The position numbers and the translations under genes are program-made. 64,000 bases of DNA from Hyphomicrobium sp. ghe19 (GTDB lineage: Bacteria > Pseudomonadota > Alphaproteobacteria > Rhizobiales > Hyphomicrobiaceae), in contig NZ_LR743509.1 of assembly GCF_902712875.1 (NCBI RefSeq), forward strand, positions 1,488,001 through 1,552,000, given 5' to 3'. Below, in pieces: positions 26,255-35,884 of this stretch (position 1 is its first letter; each line of letters begins with the position of its first letter). Below the pieces are notes generated by a model, which saw nothing but the letters and a program-made list of their open reading frames with translations, was not told the origin of the DNA and did not search any database.

Positions 26255-27790
26255 TTAGAGTCCCGGGTCCATCCCGTCGTCGACTGGAGGCGGCGGTTCG
26301 ATCGCCACGGAGACGCCAGCCGAGCGTAGAAGGATCGCAACCTCGTTGGCGCGGCGCATGAACTCTTCGCGATCGCTCGAACTCATCGACAGGTCGCGAT
26401 TGAGGCCGTTTGCGAGCATATCGCGCTTCAACACGAAATGACCCTCGGCCGGTTGTTCTGCCTTGGCGTTGACGGATGTCGCGATGCCACCGGCCATCGT
26501 TGCGCCGGTGACGGAATCAACGAGCAACAGCGTTCCGGTCTCCGGCGTCTCGGAGAAGACGTCGATTGAGGCCGCGCGGCCGAGCGAAATTTTCGCGATC
26601 GCGATATCGTTCGCGCTGCAGCTACGAGCTGGACGCGACGCCATCGTTTCGAGATCGAGGAGTGCCTTGATCTCGATGTTGGAGATCGGGATGAGGTCGG
26701 TCGACGTTCGCAAGAGGTAGCCAGCCGTGGGGCTGAATGGATCTTCCGAGAGCCAGACGAAGCGAGCTTCGACCGTTTGCGCCGCTACGGGGCGCATCTC
26801 GGGCGCGGACAGCACGGCGCCGCGCGACACGTCGATATCGACGTCGAGCTGAAGGGCGACGGCCTGACCGGCGGAGGCGCTTGGAAGGTCGCCGTTCATC
26901 GTCGCGATGCGGATGACCTTACCGCTGGCGTTGCTCAGGGCATCGACCACGACGTCGCCGATTTTCACCGAGCCTGACGTGACCGTGCCGGCAAGGCCGC
27001 GGAAATCCTGGCCGTCGCGCAGGACGGTCTGTACGGGAAAGCGGAAGACGGAACCTGCTTCGCTGACACGGCTCGGCGTTTTCTCCAGGTGCTGGATCAG
27101 CGTCGGGCCCGAGTACCAGGACATATTATCTGAGGCCGCCGAGACGTTATCGCCAAAGACGGCGGACAGCGGGATCGCGGTTGCGTCCCAGAAATTGAAT
27201 TTCCAGCACAGCGTGCGGAAGTCGGCCTCGATTTTGCGGAACACGTCTTCCGACCAGCCGACGAGGTCCATCTTGTTTACAGCGAGCACGACGTGCTTCA
27301 CGCCGACGAGATCGAGGATCGCCGTGTGGCGTTTCGTTTGCTTCTTCACGCCCGAGCGCGCATCGACGAGCACGATCGCGACGTCGGCATGGGACGCGCC
27401 CGATGCCATGTTGCGCGTGTATTGCTCGTGACCGGGGGAATCGATGATGACGAAACGGCGCGTTTCGGTATCGAAATACTTCCAGGCGATATCGATCGTT
27501 ATGCCTTGCTCGCGCTCGGCGACGAGGCCGTCCAGCAGCATCGAGAAATCGGGAAGATCGGTGCCCGCGGCCTTGCGGCCCGAGCGGCGAACGTTCTCGC
27601 GCTGATCCTCGTAGAGATCGGACGCATCCCAGAGCAGCCGGCCGATCAAGGTCGATTTGCCGTCGTCGACGGAGCCGCAGGTGAGAAGATGCGTAATGCC
27701 GCCAAGCTCGTGCACGAGATTGGGCACGACTTCGAGACGGGGCGCAGCCTTTTGCGCGGCTTCCGTTTTATGCAGTGCGTGCACCGACAT
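26255..27790 (-). CDS. cysN: Sulfate adenylyltransferase subunit 1 (GTPase)
   Basis: A 511-residue CysN that couples GTP hydrolysis to APS formation by CysD. GTPase motifs are GSVDDGKST (G1), DSPGHEQY (G3) and AVNKMDLVGW (G4). It ends soon after the elongation-factor-like beta barrels; there is no C-terminal APS kinase domain, unlike the fused CysNC of many rhizobia. Its start shares one base with the cysD stop. Confidence 0.95.
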   Translation of the reverse strand: MSVHALHKTEAAQKAAPRLEVVPNLVHELGGITHLLTCGSVDDGKSTLIGRLLWDASDLYEDQRENVRRSGRKAAGTDLPDFSMLLDGLVAEREQGITIDIAWKYFDTETRRFVIIDSPGHEQYTRNMASGASHADVAIVLVDARSGVKKQTKRHTAILDLVGVKHVVLAVNKMDLVGWSEDVFRKIEADFRTLCWKFNFWDATAIPLSAVFGDNVSAASDNMSWYSGPTLIQHLEKTPSRVSEAGSVFRFPVQTVLRDGQDFRGLAGTVTSGSVKIGDVVVDALSNASGKVIRIATMNGDLPSASAGQAVALQLDVDIDVSRGAVLSAPEMRPVAAQTVEARFVWLSEDPFSPTAGYLLRTSTDLIPISNIEIKALLDLETMASRPARSCSANDIAIAKISLGRAASIDVFSETPETGTLLLVDSVTGATMAGGIATSVNAKAEQPAEGHFVLKRDMLANGLNRDLSMSSSDREEFMRRANEVAILLRSAGVSVAIEPPPPVDDGMDPGL

Positions 27791-28695
27791 CAGAAATAGC
27801 CTTCCTGCTTCTTCTTTTCCATTGCGCCGACCTGATCGTGATCGATCAAGCGGCCCTGGCGTTCCGAAGTCTGCGCGTTGATCGTTTCCGCAACGACGGC
27901 TTCGATCGTATCAGCGTCAGACTCGACGGCGGCGGTGAGAGGATAATCGCCGAGGGTGCGGAAGCGGATCTTTCGCATCTCGACTTTTTCACCGTCTCGC
28001 GGCTGGAGACGATGGTCGTCCTGCATCAGGATTTGTCCGTTGCGGACGATCGTCGGTCTCTCGGCGGCGTAATAGAGCGGCACGACCTCGAGCTTCTCGC
28101 GGAGGATGTAGCGCCAGACGTCCTTTTCGGTCCAATTCGACATCGGGAAGACGCGGACGGTCTCTCCGGTTCCGAGACGGCCGTTCAACAGGTGCCACAT
28201 CTCGGGGCGTTGTCTGCGCGGGTCCCAGCGGTGGCCCGAGGCTCGAAACGAGAAGACGCGCTCTTTGGCACGGCTTGCTTCTTCGTCGCGGCGGGCGCCC
28301 CCGAACGCAGCATCGAAGCCGTACTTGTCGAGTGCCTGCTTCAAAGCCTGCGTCTTCAGCACGTCGGTGTGGATCGAGGGCGCGTGATCGATCGGATTGA
28401 TCCCGCGCTTGATGCCTTCCTCGTTGGTGTGGACGATCAGGTTCAATCCGAGTTCACGGGCCGTGCGATCGCGGAATGCGATCATATCCCGGAACTTCCA
28501 CGTCGTATCGACGTGAAGCAGCGGGAAAGGCACGGCTTGCGGGAAGAATGCCTTCCGCGCGAGATGCAGGAGAACGGTTGAATCCTTGCCAATCGAATAC
28601 ATCAGCACGGGCTTGCGGAACTGCGCCGCCGCCTCGCGGAAAATGTGGATGCTCTCGGATTCGAGTAGATCAAGATGTGAAGGCGATGCCGTCAT
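27790..28695 (-). CDS. cysD: Sulfate adenylyltransferase subunit 2
   Basis: A 301-residue PP-loop ATP sulfurylase subunit that forms APS from ATP and sulfate. The PP-loop is [35 protein letters not shown] at the start and [12 protein letters not shown] later are characteristic. Its start overlaps the end of cysH by four bases. Confidence 0.95.
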   Translation of the reverse strand: MTASPSHLDLLESESIHIFREAAAQFRKPVLMYSIGKDSTVLLHLARKAFFPQAVPFPLLHVDTTWKFRDMIAFRDRTARELGLNLIVHTNEEGIKRGINPIDHAPSIHTDVLKTQALKQALDKYGFDAAFGGARRDEEASRAKERVFSFRASGHRWDPRRQRPEMWHLLNGRLGTGETVRVFPMSNWTEKDVWRYILREKLEVVPLYYAAERPTIVRNGQILMQDDHRLQPRDGEKVEMRKIRFRTLGDYPLTAAVESDADTIEAVVAETINAQTSERQGRLIDHDQVGAMEKKKQEGYF

Positions 28696-29501
28696 GCGGC
28701 GCGGTCCTTTGGTTCAAAGCCGGGGTCTTCGGACTGCGTGTGAAGTCCGCACTCCTTACCGTTCTCGTTTTCCCACCACCAGCGACCGGCGCGAATGTCT
28801 TCGCCGGGCTTGATGGCGCGCGTGCACGGCTGACAACCGATCGACGGGAAGCCTTGGGCGTGGAGTGCGTTGACGGGAATTTTGTTCCCCGCCACGTAGT
28901 CTTCGAGCTGAGCTAGCGTCCAATCGGCGATGGGGTTCAGCTTGATGAGTTTGGCGCCGGCGTCGTAGCTGGCGAAGTGCACGTGCGAGCGGCCTTGCGA
29001 TTGCTCGCGGCGGAGGCCGGTCAGCCAGGCGGCTGCGCCTTCGAGCGCGCGATTGAGCGGGCGGACCTTGCGTATTTCGCAGCAGGCTTTCCGCGCTTCG
29101 ACTGAATAGCGGAAGCCGTAGATGCCGTCGTTCGACACGAGCTCTTCGACTTCGGCAGAGTCCGGAAACATTACGCGGATTTTGATGCCGTACTTACCTT
29201 CGGTTTCGAACAGTGTGTCGAGCGTCTCGGGGAAGTGCCGGCCGGTATCGAGGGTGAAAATGTCGATGTCCGTCGCCGTCGTCGCCACGGCGTGCGTAAT
29301 CGCCTGATCCTCGATGCCGAGACTGGTCGAGAATGCGATCGTGCCGTCGATGGCCGCACGGATCGCGGCGAGACGCTCCTCGAGCGTCGCCAAGCTCGCG
29401 AGTTTCGCGTCAAGGTCGGCCGCAACCGCATGCTGCGGCGCGGAATGATCATTACTTGCCGGTCCGCCAGGAGCGGACGGGGTTGCTTCGAACAGCGTCA
29501 T
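28692..29501 (-). CDS. cysH: Adenylyl-sulfate (APS) reductase, assimilatory
   Basis: A 269-residue thioredoxin-dependent reductase. The PP-loop is [14 protein letters not shown]. The cysteine pairs in [13 protein letters not shown] and [10 protein letters not shown] are the 4Fe-4S ligands that mark APS-using reductases rather than PAPS-using ones. This agrees with the absence of an APS kinase gene in the operon. ATG at 29501 follows a GGAGG ribosome-binding site. It is the first gene of the leftward cysHDN operon. Confidence 0.92.
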   Translation of the reverse strand: MTLFEATPSAPGGPASNDHSAPQHAVAADLDAKLASLATLEERLAAIRAAIDGTIAFSTSLGIEDQAITHAVATTATDIDIFTLDTGRHFPETLDTLFETEGKYGIKIRVMFPDSAEVEELVSNDGIYGFRYSVEARKACCEIRKVRPLNRALEGAAAWLTGLRREQSQGRSHVHFASYDAGAKLIKLNPIADWTLAQLEDYVAGNKIPVNALHAQGFPSIGCQPCTRAIKPGEDIRAGRWWWENENGKECGLHTQSEDPGFEPKDRAA

Positions 29502-29918
29502 GGAAGGCCTCCAGTGCTGCGATACATAGGGGTAAATCATTCCCCTGAGAAGCCATTTTCGCAAATAAGAATAGGATATTATTCCGGGATCTAAGGCTGG
29601 AAGACGTTTTTGTCGCCGTCGAGGTCCGTAGAACCCGGATGCGTTAAGCCCTGCGACAGACCGTGCCGGGGGGCTCTATTCTGGTCGGGATCCGGGGCGA
29701 AAGGGGGCGGGTTATCGTCTGGAGGCGCGCGCCGCCAGAGCAGCGCCGGCGTCGTGGAGGGATTACAGCTTCGTGTCGTAACCTCCGAGGGCTGCGCCTG
29801 CCGCGTCTCGAGGCGGAAGACCCGCCTCCAAAGCCGGCACGCCCGACCGAACGAGTGTCCGTTCGCTTCTTGGGAGAGCGCCCGGTCCGGGGGCACGGGT
29901 AATCGCTTCGCTTTTCAA
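29502..29918. promoter_or_regulatory. cysH upstream region, 417 bp without a gene
   Basis: AGGGG (29528-29532) and CCCCT (29542-29546) form a small hairpin in the probable cysH leader. The AT-rich inverted repeat GAATAGGATATTATTC lies at 29569-29584, a good site for a regulator or promoter of the sulfate operon. The rest, to 29918, is GC-rich and shows no convincing gene. Confidence 0.45.
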
Positions 29919-30623
29919 TCACCACGCATAGTCAAAGAGGTCCAGTTCGGCGCGTGCATTTCGTTCAATATGCTGCCGGGCCGCAGGGCTGATAACTTCT
30001 CGATAATGGATTTCATTCGGACGCACGCCGCCCTTAGCGTTTGGTAGTGCGAGCGGTTCGTCGATGCCCAATCGAGACAATATCGTTTGAAAGCCGCTCT
30101 CCAGCTCCTCGTAGCGGATGAAATGGTCCACCAGCACTTTGCCGCGTGACGCGTACATGAACCAGTTGGTCAGCACGGAAGGACTCGACTTCTCCAAAAT
30201 ATACTCGTTGATCGTTTCCTTGGTGTGGGTGCCGGTCTTTCGATTGTTCCAGAAGTATTGGCTCAGTGCCCGGTCGTATGGATTACGAACGATGGTGAAC
30301 TTGAAATAGTTGTCCCAGACCGATTTGGGCAGCGCGCGCCGTACTCGGACGGCGGGCATGTGTTCGTAGAAAGTCTTGCGAAACCGAAAGTGTTTGGCGA
30401 CGGGGGTGAGCGGCGGAATCGGCAGCGAGACGTACGCAGCGCGATGAAGGGGAATCACAAGATTGCGGGCCCGGTAGGACGGGTATTTGGGATCCTTGGA
30501 TTCTCTCGCCGGCGCGATGATGTCGTCGGGTCCACAAAGCTCAGAAAGGGATATCTCGACACTTGTGCCGGCAGTCTTGCTGGTCTTGACGAATATGAAG
30601 CGTCGAGCGTGTGAAACGATCAT
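29919..30623 (-). CDS. Sulfotransferase-family protein
   Basis: A 234-residue sulfotransferase (family 2-like). The 5'-phosphosulfate loop is RFIFVKTSKTAGTSVEISLS at the N-terminus and the 3'-phosphate site is FKFTIVRNPYDRALSQYFWN. It would transfer sulfate from PAPS to a carbohydrate or other acceptor, which is unknown. The start at 30623 puts the loop at residue 10 or so, as is usual. It stands alone and is monocistronic. Confidence 0.8.
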   Translation of the reverse strand: MIVSHARRFIFVKTSKTAGTSVEISLSELCGPDDIIAPARESKDPKYPSYRARNLVIPLHRAAYVSLPIPPLTPVAKHFRFRKTFYEHMPAVRVRRALPKSVWDNYFKFTIVRNPYDRALSQYFWNNRKTGTHTKETINEYILEKSSPSVLTNWFMYASRGKVLVDHFIRYEELESGFQTILSRLGIDEPLALPNAKGGVRPNEIHYREVISPAARQHIERNARAELDLFDYAW

Positions 30624-30794
30624 TGAAGATATCCCGTGTGCTTCCCGGATACTCTGCGTGTGTCGGGATCGGTTAAAGTCTTGACCCGCGAATGGCAAGA
30701 TCGATAGGCGCTTCGTGCTTGGGCCGGCCTTCGGTACGATGGGCGATCGCGCCGCCATAGCACCGGATGTTCCCTTTCCAGGCGGGAGAGCGTT

Positions 30795-32030
30795 CTAACG
30801 AGCGCCATCTCGTGCGAGCCAAGCGACCAATCCATTTGCCGCCCGCGTCGCGGTTGCGAATGTTGCCTGCAGCAGATAGCCCCCGGTCGGTGCTTCCCAG
30901 TCGAGCATCTCGCCGGCAGCGAACAAGCCCGGGCGCGTCTTGATCATCATGTCATCGTCGATGGCGGCCCAGTCGATGCCGCCGGCGGTGGAGATGGCGC
31001 GCTCTATGCCGGCAACGCCGACGACCGAGAGCGGAACTGACTTGATGCGGGCCGCCAGAGCGTCGCCTCCATCGGGAAGGCTTGCGCCCGCTTCGCGAAT
31101 GAGGGCGAGCGCGGCCGGATCGAGATGAGCTGCCTTACGCAGAAAGTTCGTCAGCGTTTCCTTGCCGCGCGGTTTGGTGAGCCGTTCGGCCAAAACGGAC
31201 CGGTCGACATCGGGCTTCAGGTCGATCGAGAGCGTTACGCTTCTTTCAGTGCGTAGCGCAGAGCGGATGTGCGGTATGAGCGCGTAAATCGCTCCGCCTT
31301 CGAGGCCGTCGCTGGTTACGATGGCTTCGCCCCGCGACGTGACACCCGCGCATGTGAGCGCGATGCGCTTCAACGCGGCGCCTTCGAAGCGTGATTTGAA
31401 GATCTCGGACCATGCTATGCGCACGCCACAATTGGCGGGAGCAAGCGGCGTTACCTGGATGCCGGCCGCGCTGAACGTCCCGGCCCAGAGCGCGTCCGAG
31501 CCGAGCTTCGGCCAGCTTCCACCTCCGAGCGCGAAGAGCGTTGCATCAGGCGTCGCCGTGACGGTTCCTTCCGGCGTTTCAAAAAGGAGACCGCGCTCGG
31601 GCGTGAAGCCGATCCAGCGGTGCCTCGTTTTGATCGCGACGCCGAGCTCGCCCAGACGGCGCAGCCATGCGCGCAAAAGAGGAGAGGCTTTCATCGCGCG
31701 GGGGAAGACGCGGCCGCTCGAACCAATGAATGCGTCAGCGCCGAGCCCGTTCGCCCATTCGATGAGGCTCGCAGGCGGAAAGCTTTCGACCATGGCGCGA
31801 ACGTTTTCTGACTCGGTCCCGTACCGCGTCAGGAAATTTTCGAGCGGTTCGCTGTGCGTGAGGTTCAGTCCGCCGCGCCCGGCGAGCAGGAATTTGCGGG
31901 CGGGCGTCGGCATGCGCTCGTAAACGGTGACGCGATGTCCGGCATTCGCGATGATCTCGGCGGCATAGAGACCGGCGGGTCCCGCACCGATGACAGCGAC
32001 GTCACGGGGGGCGGCTGAGGTGCTCACCAT
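30795..32030 (-). CDS. BaiN/HI0933-like flavoprotein oxidoreductase
   Basis: A 411-residue FAD protein. It has VAVIGAGPAGLYAAEIIANAGHRVTVYE at the N-terminus, LAGRGGLNLTHSEPL soon after and PGLFAAGEMLDWEAPTGGYLLQ at the end, all typical of the HI0933/TIGR03862 group. The function is not established. Its start overlaps the glyoxalase gene by seven bases. Confidence 0.85.
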   Translation of the reverse strand: MVSTSAAPRDVAVIGAGPAGLYAAEIIANAGHRVTVYERMPTPARKFLLAGRGGLNLTHSEPLENFLTRYGTESENVRAMVESFPPASLIEWANGLGADAFIGSSGRVFPRAMKASPLLRAWLRRLGELGVAIKTRHRWIGFTPERGLLFETPEGTVTATPDATLFALGGGSWPKLGSDALWAGTFSAAGIQVTPLAPANCGVRIAWSEIFKSRFEGAALKRIALTCAGVTSRGEAIVTSDGLEGGAIYALIPHIRSALRTERSVTLSIDLKPDVDRSVLAERLTKPRGKETLTNFLRKAAHLDPAALALIREAGASLPDGGDALAARIKSVPLSVVGVAGIERAISTAGGIDWAAIDDDMMIKTRPGLFAAGEMLDWEAPTGGYLLQATFATATRAANGLVAWLARDGAR

Positions 32031-32464
32031 GTCCCGGTATTCGGCATGGATGACCACGGTTCAGTCGGGGGCAGGGGTGCGCCCTTCTGCAAAAGCTCGA
32101 TCGAGACGAGGTCGGGCGAGCGGACGAACGCCATGTGTCCGTCGCGCGGCGGCCTGTTGATCGTGACGCCGGCCGCCCGGAGCCGCTCGCAGGTCGCGTA
32201 GATGTCGTCCACCTGAAAGGCGATGTGGCCGAAGTGGCGGCCCGCATCGTAGTCTTCGGGGTCCCAGTTATAGGTGAGCTCGAGCATCGGCGCCTTTTCG
32301 CTCACGGCGCGGGCTTCGTCCTCCGGCGCCGCGAGGAAGATCAACGTGAAGCGGCCCTTCTCACTGTCCATGCGACGGATTTCTTTCAACCCTAGAGCAT
32401 CGCAGTAGAACTTCAGGCTCGGCGCGATCTCCTTGATGCGAACCATCGTGTCCAAGTAGCGCAT
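32024..32464 (-). CDS. gloA: Lactoylglutathione lyase (glyoxalase I)
   Basis: A 146-residue vicinal-oxygen-chelate protein that isomerises the methylglyoxal-glutathione adduct. Motifs are LKFYCDALGLKEIRR, LELTYNWDPEDYDAGRHFGHIAFQVDDI and FVRSPDLVSIELLQ with the metal-binding Glu. AAGGAAAGGGG upstream of 32464 is the ribosome-binding site. Confidence 0.9.
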   Translation of the reverse strand: MRYLDTMVRIKEIAPSLKFYCDALGLKEIRRMDSEKGRFTLIFLAAPEDEARAVSEKAPMLELTYNWDPEDYDAGRHFGHIAFQVDDIYATCERLRAAGVTINRPPRDGHMAFVRSPDLVSIELLQKGAPLPPTEPWSSMPNTGTW

Positions 32465-33049
32465 CGGTCCCCTTTCCTTCGAAATTCTGATGTTGCTGCA
32501 AGTCGTCAGTGGCAAAGTTCGCGCGCCGGAATGCAGGCGCTGCAGCTGTGCCACAGTGCGGCTCTAAACGTCTCGCGGCACCGAGTCGCCTTATCCCGCG
32601 TTTTTGCGTAACTGTGGATGAGCATTGAAGACTTTCGCTTCTTCATGGGCGACTGCATCTCGGAAGCTCATGGGAATCAAGGCGAGATGAGCGAATCACC
32701 TCGGGATGATTCGCGGTGCAAAACTTATGAACGCATGTGGAGGAATTCTGCACCAAACTCCGCACGCAATCGAAACTGGGGATGAATCGCGACAACGTTT
32801 TTTTGCACGTTTTCATTGGCTTAATGTGTGACAAACGATGTGGATTGAGGCACCACAACTCGCGGTCAAGGGGGAGTGGCCAAAATATTGCCCCTAGTTC
32901 CGGGCAGAGCCAGTGTTATGGTTTACGCCGTTGCGCAGTTGCGTTTCAGCGTTCGCTTCTGAAGAGGGCTCTTCCAGAACGGACGCGAGGACGACAACCG
33001 CGGAATGCTCGTTATCGTTTGACGCACAGTACACGCGGGGTAAGCAAGT
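32465..33049. other. 585-bp intergenic region without a recognisable gene
   Basis: It lies between the leftward gloA and the rightward cold-shock gene, so it must hold both promoters. Short open frames exist but have no support from ribosome-binding sites or protein character. Cold-shock genes often have long structured leaders, which could occupy the right half; no specific structure was recognised. Confidence 0.4.
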
Positions 33050-33649
33050 ATGGGGGATATTAAACGTCCCGGGCTTTCAGAATATTTTGAACCGGGTCCG
33101 ATTGGTCCCGAGGCGCTCGACGACGCGGCGGCCGAAGTTTTCGAGGTCGCCGGAACAATCAAATGGTTCGATGCTTCGAAAGGCTACGGCTTCATTGTTC
33201 CTGACAATGGTCTGCCGGACATACTTCTGCACGTCACCTGCCTCCGAGCCGGTGGATTTCAAACCGCTTACGAAGGCGCGCGCCTTCACTGCGAAGTTCT
33301 GCGCAGGCCAAAAGGCATGCAGGCATTTCGCATTCTCAGTATGGACGAAAGTTCGGCTATCCATCCGTCGCAGCTTCCGCAACGCACCCACGTCATTGTG
33401 CAGCCGGAAAGCGATTGGTGCCGTGCTTACGTGAAATGGTTCAATCGGGTACGCGGTTTCGGGTTCCTGACCCGCGGCGAGGGCACACCCGATATCTTCT
33501 GCCACATGGAAACGTTGCGCCGCTTCGGCTTCACTGAGCTACGGCCGGGCCAGATCGTCCAAGTCCGCTGGGGATATGGATCTAAGGGCTGCATGGCTGC
33601 GGAACTCAGGCCGGACGGTGTGCCGACGGGGCTGCCGTCCCGTAACTGA
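33050..33649 (+). CDS. Two-domain cold-shock protein
   Basis: A 199-residue protein with two cold-shock domains. The first, near residue 35, has GTIKWFDASKGYGFIVP. The second, near residue 125, has AYVKWFNRVRGFGFLTRG and DIFCHMETLRRFG. These are RNP1-like nucleic-acid-binding motifs. It probably acts as an RNA chaperone in the cytoplasm. The double-domain form is common in Alphaproteobacteria. Confidence 0.9.
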   Translation: MGDIKRPGLSEYFEPGPIGPEALDDAAAEVFEVAGTIKWFDASKGYGFIVPDNGLPDILLHVTCLRAGGFQTAYEGARLHCEVLRRPKGMQAFRILSMDESSAIHPSQLPQRTHVIVQPESDWCRAYVKWFNRVRGFGFLTRGEGTPDIFCHMETLRRFGFTELRPGQIVQVRWGYGSKGCMAAELRPDGVPTGLPSRN

Positions 33650-33659
33650 CGTGGGAACA

Positions 33660-34193
33660 ATGGCGACAGTCATGTCGAGTTCAACGAAGGGGGCCGCGAT
33701 TTGCGTGGCCCTTTTTATTTTGCTGCCCATGTTTGCGGCGAGCTTCCCAGGCCTCAACCGGTTGATTGATCTCGTTCCGGCCGCATACGCTAAAATGCGT
33801 CAGGACAAGTTGACGATCGTTTCCGCTCAAGACGGGGCCGAGCATCCGTTTGCGATCGAGGTCGCGTCGACGGAACAGGAGAAGGCGCTGGGGCTCATGT
33901 TCCGCACGTCGCTCGGGGACGGCGAGGGCATGCTCTTTCCCTATCCGGCCGAGCGCGGTTTGCAGATGTGGATGCGCAACACGTACATCCCGCTCGATAT
34001 GCTTTTCATTCGTGCTGACGGTACGATTGCGCGGATCGAGGAGGGTGCTGAGCCGCTGTCGGATCGCGTGATCTCGTCCGGTGCTACCGTGCTCGCCGTT
34101 CTGGAAATTGCGGGAGGTACGGCGTCGCGGCTCGGCATTAAAGCCGGCGACAAAGTGCGTTATCCGATTTTTTCTGGTGCGGCCCGGCCATGA
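33660..34193 (+). CDS. DUF192-family exported protein
   Basis: A 177-residue protein with an N-terminal hydrophobic segment (AAICVALFILLPMFAASF) and then a DUF192 domain: ASTEQEKALGLMFRTSLGDGEGMLFPY, then MWMRNTYIPLDMLFIRADG. The fold is small and beta-rich; its function is unknown. It directly follows the cold-shock gene after ten bases and may be co-transcribed with it. Confidence 0.85.
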   Translation: MATVMSSSTKGAAICVALFILLPMFAASFPGLNRLIDLVPAAYAKMRQDKLTIVSAQDGAEHPFAIEVASTEQEKALGLMFRTSLGDGEGMLFPYPAERGLQMWMRNTYIPLDMLFIRADGTIARIEEGAEPLSDRVISSGATVLAVLEIAGGTASRLGIKAGDKVRYPIFSGAARP

Positions 34194-34268
34194 AAGCGGG
34201 ATGCCGCACTCCTTTCACAAGCCCCGACTTGACCTTAGCGGGCGAAAGCGGCAGATGATGGCCCAAGT

Positions 34269-34345
34269 CGGGGCGTAGCTCAGCCTGGTAGAGCATCTGC
34301 TTTGGGAGCAGAGGGTCGCGTGTTCGAATCATGTCGCCCCGACCA
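34269..34345 (+). tRNA. tRNA-Pro(TGG)
   Basis: A 77-base cloverleaf. The acceptor stem CGGGGCG pairs with CGCCCCG. The anticodon stem TCTGC/GCAGA encloses loop TTTGGGA with anticodon TGG, and the T-loop TTCGAAT is standard. The gene encodes A73 and the CCA end (34343-34345). The prophage integrase begins at the very next base. Confidence 0.96.
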
Positions 34346-35452
34346 CTACTTAGCTCGTTTCGAAGGTACGGTGTTTGCAACGGTGTTTGCAATTTCCGTT
34401 TCCGAGGCGTTCTCCCACTTGAGGATTGCCGACGCCGCCAAGCGGGCCTGATTGACCTGTTTCGCATAGTGCTCGACCATCTCTCGGCTCTGTCCGGTGA
34501 TCGAGGAAACTTCGGCATCTGAGCAACCGGCCTCGAGCAGCATCACCACGGAGGACTTTCTGAGCCCGTGGAACACAAGCCCGCGCTTCTTCACCAGCGG
34601 CGGCTTATTTTTCCCCCATGACGTTCGAAAGCCATCTGCCGTCCACGGCCGGCCGAGTGTGTTCGTCAGGATCGTCAGCGACGTTTTTGGAGAACGCGCC
34701 AAGGCCTTTTCGATGATCGGCTTCAGATCCCGATGAATCGGTATCCAAAGCTGCTTGTCGGTTTTTTCCTGACGCACGCTGATGACGTTGGCGTGAATCG
34801 ATGTCTTCAGCATGGAAAGCACGTCGTCCTCGCGCTGGCCGGTGTAGAGCGCCAAAGCAGCGACCTGCCAAAGATCCTCTCGAAGCCTGTCCTCCGCCTC
34901 TTTGATCGCCTCCCACGGCCAGGGGGCATACTCAGAGCCGCCCTTGAGGGGTTTTATCTCGCGACATGGATTGTCCAGGCGCCAGCCCCGCGGCACTGAC
35001 CATGCCAGCATTGCGGAGAGGCAGCGGATGAGATTGTTGGCAGAGGCCGGCGTGTCGGCGTAGAGATCGCGGAGCGTCAGGACGTTTGGCGGCCCGATCC
35101 CCCGAACCTGTAGTTCTCCCCACGACGCCTTGATGCGCTCGCTATAGCGCTTCCAATCGATCTTGGTCTTCTCCGAAAGCTGCCGCCATTCCGGAGAGGC
35201 GTGCCATGCGCCGACAAGGTCTTCGAACGTATCGGATTTCTTCGCTGCCGGCGGCAGCTGCATGGCCCTGGCATATTCCGCCCAGAACTCGGAGGACTTT
35301 GGGTCGTCCGGAAGCCTAATGGCCTTCTCGGCGCGCGGGGTCCCCCGGAACTTCATGAGGTACAGGTAGGGCCTTCCCACCTTGTTTTTGACCTGTACGA
35401 CGTGCGGCGGCAGCTTGGGCGGCACGACGGGCTCCAGCGTCATATGGATCAT
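34346..35452 (-). CDS. int: Prophage tyrosine integrase
   Basis: A 368-residue tyrosine recombinase. Catalytic residues are visible as Arg in YTGQREDD, Lys in RQEKTDKQLW, His-x-x-Arg in VFHGLRKSS, and the nucleophile in EMVEHYAKQ. An SAM-like core-binding domain precedes it. Its stop codon is at 34346-34348, directly after the CCA of tRNA-Pro, so integration recreates the tRNA end. An ATG at 35443 is an alternative start. The gene overlaps the excisionase-like gene by 137 bases. Confidence 0.93.
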   Translation of the reverse strand: MIHMTLEPVVPPKLPPHVVQVKNKVGRPYLYLMKFRGTPRAEKAIRLPDDPKSSEFWAEYARAMQLPPAAKKSDTFEDLVGAWHASPEWRQLSEKTKIDWKRYSERIKASWGELQVRGIGPPNVLTLRDLYADTPASANNLIRCLSAMLAWSVPRGWRLDNPCREIKPLKGGSEYAPWPWEAIKEAEDRLREDLWQVAALALYTGQREDDVLSMLKTSIHANVISVRQEKTDKQLWIPIHRDLKPIIEKALARSPKTSLTILTNTLGRPWTADGFRTSWGKNKPPLVKKRGLVFHGLRKSSVVMLLEAGCSDAEVSSITGQSREMVEHYAKQVNQARLAASAILKWENASETEIANTVANTVPSKRAK

Positions 35453-35642
35453 CGGTCACAGAATCGGCAGTCTTGCCGCCCCTCAGATAAGAGTCCACCT
35501 CAGCCCAGCAAAACAGCAATGCTTCCCCAACTTTGTGCGGCACGGGAAGCAGGCCGCGCTTAACGTATTGGTCAACCGCGCCGGGCTCCAGATCGAGCCG
35601 GCGGGCGAGCGTCTCCTTTTTCAAATAATCAGGCCAGGTCAC
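35316..35642 (-). CDS. Small DNA-binding protein, likely excisionase
   Basis: A 108-residue protein whose N-terminal KKETLARRLDLEPGAVDQYVKRGLLPVPHKVGEALLFCWAEVDSYL split over helix, turn and wing resembles MerR/AlpA-type excisionases. It lies directly upstream of and overlapping int, the usual place for xis. The C-terminal 40 residues are Ala-, Arg- and Gln-rich. Confidence 0.65.
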   Translation of the reverse strand: MTWPDYLKKETLARRLDLEPGAVDQYVKRGLLPVPHKVGEALLFCWAEVDSYLRGGKTADSVTDDPYDAGARRAAQAAAARRTGQKQGGKALPVPHEVPGDPARREGH

Positions 35643-35884
35643 TTCCCTACCTCTTGTGTCTTTGACAGGGCTCGGATGGCCGCCGCTATGTGATCGCCCC
35701 CGACCACGACTCCTGCATTGGGTCTACCTTCAACGAAATAGACTGGCCCGCTCTTCATCGTCTCCGCCACTTTCGCGCACATCTCTATGGTGGAGGCCGT
35801 AGACGCTTCCATCAGTTTGAAATGGGCGTCGCAAATCTTCAGAATTTCGCCGCTATCAGGCGCGGTCTCGCAAGCGCAGTTCAT
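35639..35884 (-). CDS. Prophage hypothetical protein with IEMCAKVAE motif
   Basis: An 81-residue protein of unknown function. TIEMCAKVAETMKSG followed by a short link and HIAAAIRALS is shared with the next upstream gene, and the DNA of the motif is an exact 29-bp repeat (35762-35790 and 36028-36056). It starts at 35884, sharing one base with the upstream stop. Confidence 0.6.
   Translation of the reverse strand: MNCACETAPDSGEILKICDAHFKLMEASTASTIEMCAKVAETMKSGPVYFVEGRPNAGVVVGGDHIAAAIRALSKTQEVGK

Noticed and set aside
29610..30047. 145-codon open frame between cysH and the sulfotransferase
   Set aside because: Cys/Arg/Pro-rich with no ribosome-binding site, and it runs into the 3' end of the opposing sulfotransferase gene.
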